A stretch of 64,000 bases of DNA, taken from positions 310,001 to 374,000 of the forward strand of contig OX244046.1 of the NCBI GenBank assembly GCA_945861085.1, in the 5' to 3' direction. Origin of the DNA: Clostridioides difficile_D. Lineage in GTDB: Bacteria; Bacillota; Clostridia; Peptostreptococcales; Peptostreptococcaceae. Position 1 is the first letter of the stretch. Each line of letters begins with the position of its first letter. The notes below the pieces were generated by a model, which did no database searches, was not told the DNA's origin, and was given only the letters and a program-made list of their open reading frames with translations. A program made the translations under genes and the position numbers. Below are positions 52,308-60,423 of the stretch, piece by piece.

Positions 52308-52712
52308 GTGATAGGGATAATAGTTATGACTCATGGGAGTTTTAGTGAAGAAATTATAAAAAGCTGTGAACTTATTGCAGGACCAGCAGAAAGGACAGCA
52401 GCAATTAAACTAAATAGGAATGATAATATTGAAGACTTAAATAGAAATTTTGTAGAAAAGTTAAATGAATTAGATGAAGGTGACGGAGTTTTAGTATTAG
52501 CTGACCTATTAGGAGGTTCACCAAGTAATGTTGCAAGTTTAAACCTTAAAAAAGGTGGAAAGTTTCATGCACTTACTGGAGTAAATCTTCCAATGCTACT
52601 TGAAGCTTTAATTAATAGAGAGGGGAAAAGTTTAGAAGAGTTAGCAGAGGCATGTATTGAAGCGGGGAAAACTGGTATAAACCATATCAATAAAGTTCTT
52701 AGCTCAATGTAA
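52308..52712 (+). CDS. PTS system mannose-family IIA component (first copy)
   Basis: This 134-aa phosphocarrier passes phosphate from HPr to IIB. The active-site His is in GIIVMTHGSFSEEIIKSCEL near residue 10, followed by VLVLADLLGGSPSNVASLNL near 65-84. GTG 52308 is chosen: GAGGTGA lies 5 bases before it and the protein then begins as IIA-Man proteins do. The frame opens at 52236, upstream of and through the sigma-54 promoter, so that start is impossible. It is first gene of the six-gene PTS set. Confidence 0.9.
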   Translation: MIGIIVMTHGSFSEEIIKSCELIAGPAERTAAIKLNRNDNIEDLNRNFVEKLNELDEGDGVLVLADLLGGSPSNVASLNLKKGGKFHALTGVNLPMLLEALINREGKSLEELAEACIEAGKTGINHINKVLSSM

Positions 52713-52735
52713 TAGAAAAAGGAGTTCGATTAAAA

Positions 52736-53233
52736 ATGTCTTTAGTAAAATATTGCAGATGTGATGATAGATTAATACATGGTCAAGTGATATATAAATG
52801 GGTTAAGTATCTAGGTGTTAAAAAAATAGTAGTAGTAGATGATGAAACAACTAATGATGTTATTGCTAAAGGTTTGATAAAAATGGCAGCACCAAAGAAT
52901 ATTGATTTATCAATATTAACTGTAAGTGAATCAAGGAGGTATTTTTATAATAACCAAGCTGATGATAACGTTTTTGTATTAATTAAAAACTTAGATACTG
53001 CAAATAGAATGATAGAAGAAGGAATTGATATTAAAAAACTTATTATTGGAAGAATACCTACAGGGATAGGAAAAAAGAAAATATCTCAAAATGTATACAT
53101 TAATAAAAAAGAGTTTCTTTTAATAGATGAATTTATTAAAAAAAATATTAATGTATCAATTCAAATGGTACCTGATGAGGAAGAAGTAGAATTAAATCAC
53201 AATATTAATCGCTGTAAAGGAGAATTTGTTTAG
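52736..53233 (+). CDS. PTS system mannose-family IIB component (first copy)
   Basis: This 165-aa protein has the phospho-His motif CRCDDRLIHGQVIYKWVKYL at about 7-26, followed by IVVVDDETTNDVIAKGLIKM AAPK, both diagnostic of IIB of the mannose/sorbose class. It takes phosphate from IIA and gives it to the sugar bound by IIC/IID. It has AAAGGAG as ribosome site. A second, different IIB lies 420 bases further on, so this operon has two IIA-IIB pairs. Confidence 0.93.
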   Translation: MSLVKYCRCDDRLIHGQVIYKWVKYLGVKKIVVVDDETTNDVIAKGLIKMAAPKNIDLSILTVSESRRYFYNNQADDNVFVLIKNLDTANRMIEEGIDIKKLIIGRIPTGIGKKKISQNVYINKKEFLLIDEFIKKNINVSIQMVPDEEEVELNHNINRCKGEFV

Positions 53234-53235
53234 CA

Positions 53236-53637
53236 ATGAATAAATATAAGGTAATCATACTCTGCCATGGAACTTGGGGAAAGGCATTAGTAGAAGAAGC
53301 AAATAAAAATTTTGGACTGTCAAATCAATACGAAGTTTTATCACTAAGCTCTGAAAAAGATGTTTCTGTATTCATGAAAGAGGTTGAAGAAGTAGTAGAT
53401 AAAGAGGATGTGAAAATTATAATATCAGATTTGTATGGAGGTTCTACATCAAGTGTTGCAATAGCTGTTGCTATAAGAAGAGGGATAGATGCAATAAATG
53501 GACTTAGCTTACAGACAATTTTAATCGTAGATGAAGAATTAAGCAAAGAAGATGAAGTACATACATTACCAGAAAGAATCGTCAAAAAAAATAATAACCT
53601 TTGTGTGGATTTAATTAAAGAATTCAAAAAAATATAA
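53236..53637 (+). CDS. PTS system mannose-family IIA component (second copy)
   Basis: This 133-aa protein has the active His in VIILCHGTWGKALVEEANKN near residue 10 and IIISDLYGGSTSSVAIAVAI near 58-77, which parallels the LADLLGGSPSN segment of other IIA-Man proteins. It is only distantly similar to the first copy (52308-52712), so the two are old paralogues, not a recent duplication. It begins 2 bases after the preceding IIB. Separate roles (transport versus control of the LevR activator) are possible. Confidence 0.85.
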   Translation: MNKYKVIILCHGTWGKALVEEANKNFGLSNQYEVLSLSSEKDVSVFMKEVEEVVDKEDVKIIISDLYGGSTSSVAIAVAIRRGIDAINGLSLQTILIVDEELSKEDEVHTLPERIVKKNNNLCVDLIKEFKKI

Positions 53638-53654
53638 ATTATGAGGTGGATATA

Positions 53655-54143
53655 ATGGCAAAAATAACATTAGTAAGAGTAGATCATAGATTAATTCATG
53701 GACAAGTTATAACAAAATGGGTGAAAATCGCTCAAGCTCAAAAAATAATAATAGTTGATGACTTCTTAGGTCAAGATGAATTTATGGCTGACATATATAA
53801 AATGGCGGCACCATCAGGAGTAGAAGTAGTTATTTTAACAGCAGAAGATGCAGGACAAGCATTCCAAAACAATACCTTAGGAGATAAAAATATATTTATT
53901 CTATTTAAGAATGTTGATATGGCAAATAAGGCGTATAAGGCTGGACTTAAATATGAAAAGATTCAATTAGGAGGTATTCCAAATGAAGCAGGAAAGAAGA
54001 TGGTATTTACAGCTGTTTCATTAGGAAATAAAGATGTAGAACAACTAAATGAACTTAATGAAGAGGGGGTTGAAATAGTTCTACAAGTTATACCAGAGGA
54101 ATCATCTATGACATATGAAAATGCATTAAAGAAATTTAAATAA
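53655..54143 (+). CDS. PTS system mannose-family IIB component (second copy)
   Basis: This 162-aa protein has KITLVRVDHRLIHGQVITKW at about 3-22, with the phospho-His in LIHGQV, then IIIVDDFLGQDEFMADIYKM AAPSG and GGIPNEAGKKMVF. It is closer to transport-type IIB than the first copy. ATG 53655 is chosen behind GAGGTGG; GTG 53646 overlaps that site. It is followed after 26 bases by IIC, so it is the likely phosphate donor for the sugar. Confidence 0.93.
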   Translation: MAKITLVRVDHRLIHGQVITKWVKIAQAQKIIIVDDFLGQDEFMADIYKMAAPSGVEVVILTAEDAGQAFQNNTLGDKNIFILFKNVDMANKAYKAGLKYEKIQLGGIPNEAGKKMVFTAVSLGNKDVEQLNELNEEGVEIVLQVIPEESSMTYENALKKFK

Positions 54144-54169
54144 AAATTATAAATTAGGAGGAATTATAA

Positions 54170-54925
54170 ATGGAATCTGTTTTGATGTTGGCAATTGTAA
54201 CAGGATTATGGTATTGGTTTGCAGCAGGTCTTGCAGGGTATACCCTTTTCTCAACACTAAAGTCTCCTTTATTTATAGGTTTTAGCCTTGGATTGCTTTG
54301 GGGTGATGTAACAACTGGTATGATTGTTGGTGCAAGTATAGAAATGGTTTATCTAGGAATGGTAGCAGCAGGAGGAAATATTCCATCAGATAAATGTTTA
54401 GCTGCTCTTATTGCAATACCAGTAGCACTTCAAACTGGTGTTAATGCAGAAGTTGCAGTATCTATTGCGGTACCTTTAGGTGTTATAGGAGTATTAGTTA
54501 ATAACTTAAGAAGAACTGGTAATGCTGTATTAGTTCATAAGGCAGATAAGTATGCCGAAGAAGGTAATACAAAAGGTATTTGGAGATGTGCAACACTTTA
54601 CTCTTTAATATTTGGGTTTGTTTTAAGATTTCCAATAGTTTTTGTATGTAACTTTTTTGGAGCAGATTTAGTTAAATCATTATTAGATGTTATACCACAA
54701 TGGTTAATGAATGGATTAACAGTAATGGGTGGCATATTACCTGCATTAGGTTTTGCAACAACAATATTTACTATAGGTAAAAATAAATTCTTACCAATGT
54801 TTATTATAGGATTTTTTATGGTTCAATATTTTGAAATATCAATTACTGCAGCTGCAATATTTGGTGTTTGTATAGCTCTTTTAATTACCTTTATGAAAGA
54901 AGATAAAAGGGTAGGTGAAGTATAA
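54170..54925 (+). CDS. PTS system mannose-family IIC component
   Basis: This 251-aa sugar channel subunit has about six to seven membrane segments. Family segments seen are LGLLWGDVTTGMIVGASIEM near 41-60 and VAAGGNIPSDKCLAALIAIP near 64-83. With IID it forms the membrane transporter. The ribosome site is AGGAGG. Its last base is the first of the IID start codon, which couples the two. Substrate cannot be told from IIC alone. Confidence 0.95.
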   Translation: MESVLMLAIVTGLWYWFAAGLAGYTLFSTLKSPLFIGFSLGLLWGDVTTGMIVGASIEMVYLGMVAAGGNIPSDKCLAALIAIPVALQTGVNAEVAVSIAVPLGVIGVLVNNLRRTGNAVLVHKADKYAEEGNTKGIWRCATLYSLIFGFVLRFPIVFVCNFFGADLVKSLLDVIPQWLMNGLTVMGGILPALGFATTIFTIGKNKFLPMFIIGFFMVQYFEISITAAAIFGVCIALLITFMKEDKRVGEV

Positions 54926-55788
54926 TGCAAGAAATAAAAAATAAAGAAGTTAAAAATGAACAAGGTACAACTGAAGTTAATAAGACAAGAGTACTTACGA
55001 AGAAAGATGTAACAAAAACATACCTAAGATGGTGGTGGACAGCTGAATTATCTAACTCTTTTGAAAGAATGCAAGCATTAGCAGTTTGTGCAAGTTTTAC
55101 TCCAGCTTTAGAAAAGTTATATAAGAAAAAAGAAGATTTAGTAGATGCGTTAAAAAGACACTTACAATTTTTTAACACTCAAGCTATATGGGGAGGGTTA
55201 ATTCATGGTACAGTTTTAGCTATGGAAGAAGAGAAAGCTACTGAAGGAAAAATCCCAGGAGAAGTTATTTCAGGTGTTAAGAATGGGCTTATGGGACCTT
55301 TGGCTGGAATTGGAGATACTTTAGATTTTGGTACATTTCAAACAATATTCTTAGCTTTAGGTGCTTCATTTGGAGCAGAAGGAAGTGTTATAGGTGCATT
55401 TTTCCCAATAATGTTTAGTATATTACTATTTTGCGAAGGTTATTACTTATTCCATTTAGGATATTCTTTAGGTAGAGATTCAATTAAGAAAATTCTATCA
55501 GGTGGTATTGTCAATAAGATAATTGATGGTGCTTCAATTCTAGGAATGTTTATGATGGGAGCATTATCTGCAACTACAGTTAAGCTTTCAACTCCATTAT
55601 CATTTGATATTGGTGGTAAAGCAATTGTTGTTCAAGATACATTAAACATGATTGCTCCAGGTTTATTACCACTTGGTGTTGTATTCTTCGTATATTGGGG
55701 AATGAAATACAAGAAGTGGACAATAACTAAGCTATTAGTAATTTTAGTTGTATTAGCATTAGTAGGATCATTCATTGGAATATTCTAA
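54925..55788 (+). CDS. PTS system mannose-family IID component
   Basis: This 287-aa partner of IIC has the motifs TKKDVTKTYLRWWWTAELSN SFERMQALA near 25-55, FFNTQAIWGGLIHGTVLAME near 90-109, and GVKNGLMGPLAGIGDTLDFG near 126-145, followed by C-terminal membrane helices. These motifs identify IID of the mannose/fructose/sorbose class. It begins on the last base of IIC. The 46-base gap after it holds only the ribosome site of the next gene. Confidence 0.95.
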   Translation: MQEIKNKEVKNEQGTTEVNKTRVLTKKDVTKTYLRWWWTAELSNSFERMQALAVCASFTPALEKLYKKKEDLVDALKRHLQFFNTQAIWGGLIHGTVLAMEEEKATEGKIPGEVISGVKNGLMGPLAGIGDTLDFGTFQTIFLALGASFGAEGSVIGAFFPIMFSILLFCEGYYLFHLGYSLGRDSIKKILSGGIVNKIIDGASILGMFMMGALSATTVKLSTPLSFDIGGKAIVVQDTLNMIAPGLLPLGVVFFVYWGMKYKKWTITKLLVILVVLALVGSFIGIF

Positions 55789-55834
55789 TTTACAATGATT
55801 AAAATATAGAATTTAATTTTAGGAGGAGAAAGAA

Positions 55835-56314
55835 ATGTCAGAAAAAATGTATACAGAAAAGGAATATTTAGAAGGAATTAGAGGAGCAACAGGAGAAAGA
55901 GCAGTATGGTTCTATCTTCTTATGAAAGAAGCTGAAAAATTAGGAGTTAATCCAGATGATATATGTAAAGAAGCAATATATGAATTTGGTAAAATGAGAG
56001 GTCAAAAATATAGCGTAGCAGATACTCCAGGAAAAATGGCAGAAATGTTATATAACAGTAAAGGACAAAAAGTGTTTGAAATGGAATTAGTAGAAAATAC
56101 AGATGATAATGGAGTTTTAAAATTCCATCACTGTCCATTAGATGCTGCTTGGAAAGAATATGGATTAACTAAAGAAGAAAGAAAAGAAATTTGTAGATTA
56201 GCTTGCTACGGTGATTATGGAAGAGTTGATTGTGCACAAGGTGTTATATTAGAGTTTGCTCAAAAATGTGCTCATGATGATGAAGTTTGTGAATTAGTAT
56301 TTACAAGAAAATAG
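55835..56314 (+). CDS. L-2-amino-thiazoline-4-carboxylic acid hydrolase family protein
   Basis: This 159-aa protein is of the ATC hydrolase family. The founding member opens 2-amino-thiazoline-4-carboxylate to N-carbamoyl-L-cysteine. Seen: RGATGERAVWFYLLMKEAEK near the start, LKFHHCPLDAAWKEYGLTKE near 97-116, and CRLACYGDYGRVDCAQGVIL near 124-143, with the conserved Cys and His. In the same transcript as a PTS and ahead of a dipeptidase, it may process the imported compound. The family is broad, so the exact ring opened is uncertain. The ribosome site is AGGAGGAG. Confidence 0.8.
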   Translation: MSEKMYTEKEYLEGIRGATGERAVWFYLLMKEAEKLGVNPDDICKEAIYEFGKMRGQKYSVADTPGKMAEMLYNSKGQKVFEMELVENTDDNGVLKFHHCPLDAAWKEYGLTKEERKEICRLACYGDYGRVDCAQGVILEFAQKCAHDDEVCELVFTRK

Positions 56315-56326
56315 TTTTTAATGCTA

Positions 56327-56353
56327 AAAGCCTGTTCTTTAAGGACAGGCTTT
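56327..56353 (+). other. Stem-loop between the ATC hydrolase and dipeptidase genes
   Basis: AAAGCCTGT and ACAGGCTTT around TCTTTAAGG. It is followed by A, not T, so it is a weak terminator at best. It may instead mark RNA processing or partial termination within the operon. Confidence 0.55.
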
Positions 56354-56377
56354 AAAAAAAAGAAAGTAGGTTGATTT

Positions 56378-57685
56378 ATGGATATAAGCAGAAGTGTAGA
56401 TAATAGTTTAAATAAAACAGTGGAATTTCTAAAAGAATTGATAAAAATTGACTCACAACAAGGTGAACCTATTTCACAGTGTCCTTTTGGTATAGGACCT
56501 AAAAAATCTTTAGAGAAAACTTTAGATTACTGTGCTAGTTTGGGTTTTAGCGTTAAAAATATTGATAATTATATTGGATATGCAGAAATTGGAGAAGGAG
56601 AAGAATTAATAGGGATTCCAATGCATTTAGATGTAGTTCCACCAGGAGACGGGTGGAGTGTAGACCCATTTTCGGGAGCAGTAATTGACAATATTATTTA
56701 TGGAAGAGGTGCCATAGATAATAAGGGGGCTGTATCTATGCTTATACATGTATTGAAAAATATAGAGGATATGTACCCTACAATTAATAAAAGAATAAGA
56801 TTAATTTTTGGTACAAATGAGGAAACAGGTATGGAGTGTATCAAATATTATTTAGATAAAGGTGAAGAAATTCCAAGTATGGGATTTACTCCAGATGCTA
56901 TGTATCCAGTGGTTAATGGAGAAAAAGGAAGAGTTCATATAAGGATAGAAAAAGAGATTGAAATTGATAAAGGTAAACCTTACATAATAGTAAGGGGAGG
57001 AACTAAAGAAAATGTTGTTCCATCTTATTGTACTGCAAAAATTATTAATGGAATTATTTCAGAGTTAACTACTAAAGGAGTAGCTGTGCATGCAAGTAAT
57101 CCTGAAAAGGGAGAAAATGCTATATCTAAAATGATAATAAAGATAGTTGAAGATAATATGGATTTTCAGTATAGAGAAGATATAGAATTAGTTTCAAAAT
57201 ACCTTTGTAGTGACTATTATGGAGATGCATTGGGAATTAATCAATATGATGAGGTATTTGAAAGCACTACTTTAAATTTAGGAATATTAAAAGTGAATGA
57301 GGAAAAAATCATATGTGAGATAGATATAAGGTATGGTAAAAATATAGTTTTAAACAATATAATAGATAGATTTAAAAAGTTTTTTTGTAATGATTGGAAA
57401 ATAAAGGTTATTGCTCATAAAGACTTACATTATGTGGATGAGAGTAATTTAGTACTTAAAAAGTTATTAGAAGCCTATGAAGAAGTAACAGATGAAAATG
57501 GATATACAATTGCTATGGGTGGTGGCACATATGCAAGTTGGTTTAAAGATATGGTGGCGTTTGGACCTAAGTTCTTAGCGTATAAAACTGGCGGTCATGG
57601 AGCAGATGAAAGAGTACCAATAGAGCATATACGAAAGAATATGGAGATATATACCTTAGCTTTAATAAAACTATTAGAATTGTAA
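56378..57685 (+). CDS. M20 family dipeptidase (Sapep/PepV type)
   Basis: This 435-aa zinc dipeptidase is cytoplasmic. Metal-site motifs: IGIPMHLDVVPPGDGWSVDP near 77-96 (His and Asp), GRGAIDNKGAVSMLIHVL near 108-125 (bridging Asp), FGTNEETGMECIKYYL near 145-160 (catalytic Glu pair), and C-terminal GGGTYASWFKDMVAFGP / KTGGHGADERVPIEH. These follow PepV and Sapep in order and length. It is likely co-transcribed with the PTS operon, so it may cleave a peptide or amino-acid conjugate brought in by it. The ribosome site is AAGTAGG. Confidence 0.92.
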   Translation: MDISRSVDNSLNKTVEFLKELIKIDSQQGEPISQCPFGIGPKKSLEKTLDYCASLGFSVKNIDNYIGYAEIGEGEELIGIPMHLDVVPPGDGWSVDPFSGAVIDNIIYGRGAIDNKGAVSMLIHVLKNIEDMYPTINKRIRLIFGTNEETGMECIKYYLDKGEEIPSMGFTPDAMYPVVNGEKGRVHIRIEKEIEIDKGKPYIIVRGGTKENVVPSYCTAKIINGIISELTTKGVAVHASNPEKGENAISKMIIKIVEDNMDFQYREDIELVSKYLCSDYYGDALGINQYDEVFESTTLNLGILKVNEEKIICEIDIRYGKNIVLNNIIDRFKKFFCNDWKIKVIAHKDLHYVDESNLVLKKLLEAYEEVTDENGYTIAMGGGTYASWFKDMVAFGPKFLAYKTGGHGADERVPIEHIRKNMEIYTLALIKLLEL

Positions 57686-57701
57686 AAGGAGAAGAGGTTT
57701 T

Positions 57702-57983
57702 ATGTGCAAATATATAGATATCTTAAAAAGAGAGATAAAACAAATTCAACTTTATTTAAGTGCAAATATAATTAAGAATGCATTAGGGGGAGGTATACTT
57801 GGAACTGGGAAAATAGAAATAGCAGCTGTACTTGGTGGAGCAAAAACAATCTGTGCATTAAAGATAGCTACTGCAATTAATACAGCTATACAATTTTCAA
57901 CATCATCAAATACTATTTCATCTTTAGATGATGGAATAGTATTTGATGATGTTGAAGAAACGTTAAAAAAACATGATAAATAA
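57702..57983 (+). CDS. Small protein of unknown function containing a 22-bp inverted repeat
   Basis: A 93-aa protein, not recognised. It has a basic N-terminus (KYIDILKREIKQIQLYLSAN), a Gly/Ala-rich hydrophobic middle (GGGILGTGKIEIAAVLGGAK), and an acidic tail. It follows the dipeptidase by 16 bases with AAAGGAGAAG as ribosome site, so it may be the last gene of the PTS operon. Its 3' part is dominated by a 22-bp perfect inverted repeat (57896-57917 and 57935-57956). The opposite strand also has a frame there. Whether it makes protein is uncertain. Confidence 0.5.
   Translation: MCKYIDILKREIKQIQLYLSANIIKNALGGGILGTGKIEIAAVLGGAKTICALKIATAINTAIQFSTSSNTISSLDDGIVFDDVEETLKKHDK
57896..57956. repeat. 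22-bp perfect inverted repeat, 17-base spacer
   Basis: The arms are 57896-57917 and 57935-57956. The spacer begins TCATC and has GATGA, so the stem can continue inward by five more pairs. No T-run follows, so it is not a normal terminator. It lies inside the coding frame of the 93-aa gene. Confidence 0.9.
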
Positions 57984-58078
57984 AAGCTGTATTTAGATAG
58001 ATTAGCTACTAGTTTTATATAAAAATGGATATTATTTATAAAATTCACATATTACACAAATTTTTTTTAAAAATATAT

Positions 58079-58113
58079 TTAAGCAGGTATTTTATATACC
58101 TGCTTAATTGTTT
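58079..58113. terminator. Intrinsic terminator at end of the PTS-associated genes
   Basis: A perfect 12-bp stem, TTAAGCAGGTAT with ATACCTGCTTAA around TTTAT, is followed by TTGTTT. It works best on the plus strand. Confidence 0.8.
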
Positions 58114-58206
58114 CTCTGTGGTTGATTTTTTCGTCAAAAGTCAACTTCAAATCGCTTGTTAGTTTTACACCTTTAAGGATATAATTATACATAAGGAGGG
58201 ATTGAC

Positions 58207-59301
58207 ATGAATGAATTAAACATCGCAAAAACACTGATTTTAAAGCGTAAAGAAAAAGGAATTACACAAGATGAACTTGCAAATTATATAGGAGTTTCTA
58301 AAGCTTCTGTATCTAAATGGGAAACTGGACAAAGCTATCCTGACATAACTTTTTTACCGCAACTCGCGACATATTTCAACATTACAGTTGATGAGTTAAT
58401 ATGCTATGAGCCTCAAATGATGAAGGAAGATATTAATAAACTGTACAATAGACTGTGTAAAGACTTTACGGTTAAACCATTTGATGAAGTCATGGCTGAA
58501 ATAAGAGAAATCATAAAAAAATACTATTCATGTTTTCCTTTGATTTTTCGGATGGGTCTTTTAATAGTTAATCACTATGATATTGTAGATGAAAAAAAGC
58601 GTGAACTATTAATTAGTGAAGCATTAGAAATATTTATTCGTATACAGGAAACTTGTAATGACATAGATATTTGCCGTCAAGCAAAAAGTATGGAGGCAAC
58701 TTGTTATATATTGTTAAATCAACCCATACAGGTGATTGATTTATTGCAAGATAGCAATTTTCCCATGATAAATGAAGCTATACTTCTTGCACAGGGGCAA
58801 ATGATGAATGGGCAAATTGATGAAGCAAGAGAAACATTTCAACTTGGCGCATATCAGAATCTTATATCACTAGTTCAAAATCTAGTGGGTATTTTGCAAA
58901 ATGCAGATAAATTACAAATGAAGGAAATAGAAAGACGTATTCTAGCAATTTCAGATATCTTTGACCTTGATACATTATCTCCTGCTATTATGCTTTCTGC
59001 ATATTTAACACAGGCACAAATCAATTTAATACATGGGAATAATGAGGGAGCTATTAAATCATTACGAAAATATGTAGATTTGGCAACACGTGATATATAT
59101 CCAATTATAATACATAGTGATGACTTTTTTAATAAACTTGACAGATGGATTTCTGAATTTGGAACAGGTATTACACGTGATGATACAATCGTAAAAGCGG
59201 GTATTGTTGCTGCTATTAAAAATAATCCAATGTTTTCTGTATTAAGTGAAAACAAAGAATACAAATTTCTTATAGAAAAATTATCTTTATTGGAGGAATA
59301 A
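58207..59301 (+). CDS. XRE-family regulator with TPR-like sensor domain
   Basis: This 364-aa regulator has a helix-turn-helix in residues 8-62: LKRKEKGITQDELANYIGVS, then KASVSKWETGQSYPDITFLP. The rest is helical and repeat-like, without membrane segments, resembling the peptide- or stress-sensing tails of such regulators. It lies 4 bases before a YxlE/F/G-like exporter and is almost surely transcribed with it, so it probably controls that set. The ribosome site is AAGGAGGG. Confidence 0.88.
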   Translation: MNELNIAKTLILKRKEKGITQDELANYIGVSKASVSKWETGQSYPDITFLPQLATYFNITVDELICYEPQMMKEDINKLYNRLCKDFTVKPFDEVMAEIREIIKKYYSCFPLIFRMGLLIVNHYDIVDEKKRELLISEALEIFIRIQETCNDIDICRQAKSMEATCYILLNQPIQVIDLLQDSNFPMINEAILLAQGQMMNGQIDEARETFQLGAYQNLISLVQNLVGILQNADKLQMKEIERRILAISDIFDLDTLSPAIMLSAYLTQAQINLIHGNNEGAIKSLRKYVDLATRDIYPIIIHSDDFFNKLDRWISEFGTGITRDDTIVKAGIVAAIKNNPMFSVLSENKEYKFLIEKLSLLEE

Positions 59302-59305
59302 GATT

Positions 59306-59506
59306 ATGGAAAATTTGATGGAATATTTACCACTTTTGATTCCTGTTATTATTTTAGATTTAATACTTATAATTACTGCACTTGTTCATGTATTGAGACA
59401 TCCACATTATAAAATTGGAAATAAGGCAATATGGATTATTGTAGTGTTGTTTATCAGTATAATAGGTCCAATTTTATATTTTGCAATAGGAAGAGGTGAG
59501 GAATGA
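59306..59506 (+). CDS. YxlE-like small membrane protein (PLDc_N)
   Basis: This 66-aa protein has two membrane helices (about 8-31, LLIPVIILDLILIITALVHV, and 43-61, AIWIIVVLFISIIGPILYFA) and ends in GRGEE, the standard PLDc_N pattern. In Bacillus subtilis, YxlE sits before the YxlF-YxlG ABC transporter and acts as an accessory or anti-sigma partner. The same order is seen here. Its stop overlaps the ATPase start region. Confidence 0.88.
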   Translation: MENLMEYLPLLIPVIILDLILIITALVHVLRHPHYKIGNKAIWIIVVLFISIIGPILYFAIGRGEE

Positions 59507-60423
59507 TGAATGTTGTTGAAATAGAAGGGTTATCAAAAAGTTTTGGAAACAAAAAGATAATTGATAATTTAAATTTCACTGTACCAGAGGGTTCAGTCTT
59601 TGGATTTGTGGGTCAAAATGGTGCAGGAAAGACTACAACAATGAAAATGGTACTGGGGCTACTTGAAGCAGATAGTGGAACAATAAGTGTTTGTGGTGAG
59701 AAAGTAACTTATGGAAGAACAAGCTCTAATCGCCATGTAGGGTATCTGCCAGATGTGCCAGAGTTTTATAATTATATGAAGCCACTTGAATATCTTTCTC
59801 TTTGTGGAGAAATTACAGGTCTTTCAAAAAAAGATATAAAGATAAGAAGCGAAGAATTATTGTCACTTGTAGGTCTTGGGAATGAAAAGAAACGAATAGG
59901 AGGATTTTCTCGTGGAATGAAGCAACGACTTGGTATAGCTCAAGCTTTGCTTTCACGTCCCAAACTACTTATTTGTGATGAACCAACAAGTGCACTTGAC
60001 CCTGTTGGTCGAAAAGAAATACTAGATATTATGCTTAAAATCAAAGACTCAACAACTGTAATATTCTCAACACATATATTATCAGATGTTGAAAGAATTT
60101 GTGACCATGTTGCTATATTAAACAAAGGAAGCATTGCTCTTAGTGGTACACTTTCAGAAATAAAAAGTATGCACGGAAAGGATAGACTTTTATTGGAGTT
60201 TTCAAGTAATGATGAAATTCAAAAGTTTAAGTCTAGTGATGGTATCAAATCCTTACTTAAAGATTCAGAAGAAACTAATATGGAAATTGTTTTGCATGGT
60301 AAAGATATAAAATCAATACAACAAACAGTTATATCTACACTTGCAGAAATGAATCTTTGTCCTTTAAAGATGGAATTAATCGTATTATCACTTGAAAATT
60401 TATTTTTGGAGGTAGTGAAGTGA
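59506..60423 (+). CDS. ABC transporter ATP-binding protein (YxlF type)
   Basis: This ATPase of about 305 aa has Walker A GFVGQNGAGKTTTMKMVLGL near 32-51, signature GGFSRGMKQRLGIAQALLSR near 131-150, Walker B LLICDEPTSALDPVGRKEI near 153-171, and an H-loop FSTHILSD. The C-terminal 80 residues follow the bacitracin/lantibiotic-type exporters. ATG 59506 is preferred over ATG 59503 because GAGGTGA then lies 6 bases ahead. The end overlaps the permease start by 4 bases. Likely role: export or immunity against a membrane-active compound. Confidence 0.93.
   Translation: MNVVEIEGLSKSFGNKKIIDNLNFTVPEGSVFGFVGQNGAGKTTTMKMVLGLLEADSGTISVCGEKVTYGRTSSNRHVGYLPDVPEFYNYMKPLEYLSLCGEITGLSKKDIKIRSEELLSLVGLGNEKKRIGGFSRGMKQRLGIAQALLSRPKLLICDEPTSALDPVGRKEILDIMLKIKDSTTVIFSTHILSDVERICDHVAILNKGSIALSGTLSEIKSMHGKDRLLLEFSSNDEIQKFKSSDGIKSLLKDSEETNMEIVLHGKDIKSIQQTVISTLAEMNLCPLKMELIVLSLENLFLEVVK

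Noticed and set aside
56327..56360. Strong terminator between the ATC hydrolase and the dipeptidase
   Set aside because: The stem is good but is followed by A and not T on the plus strand, so complete termination is unlikely.
57896..57956. Invertible DNA switch at the 22-bp repeat
   Set aside because: The arm length resembles the flagellar switch, but the 17-base spacer is too short for site-specific inversion and its centre is nearly symmetric, so inversion would change little.
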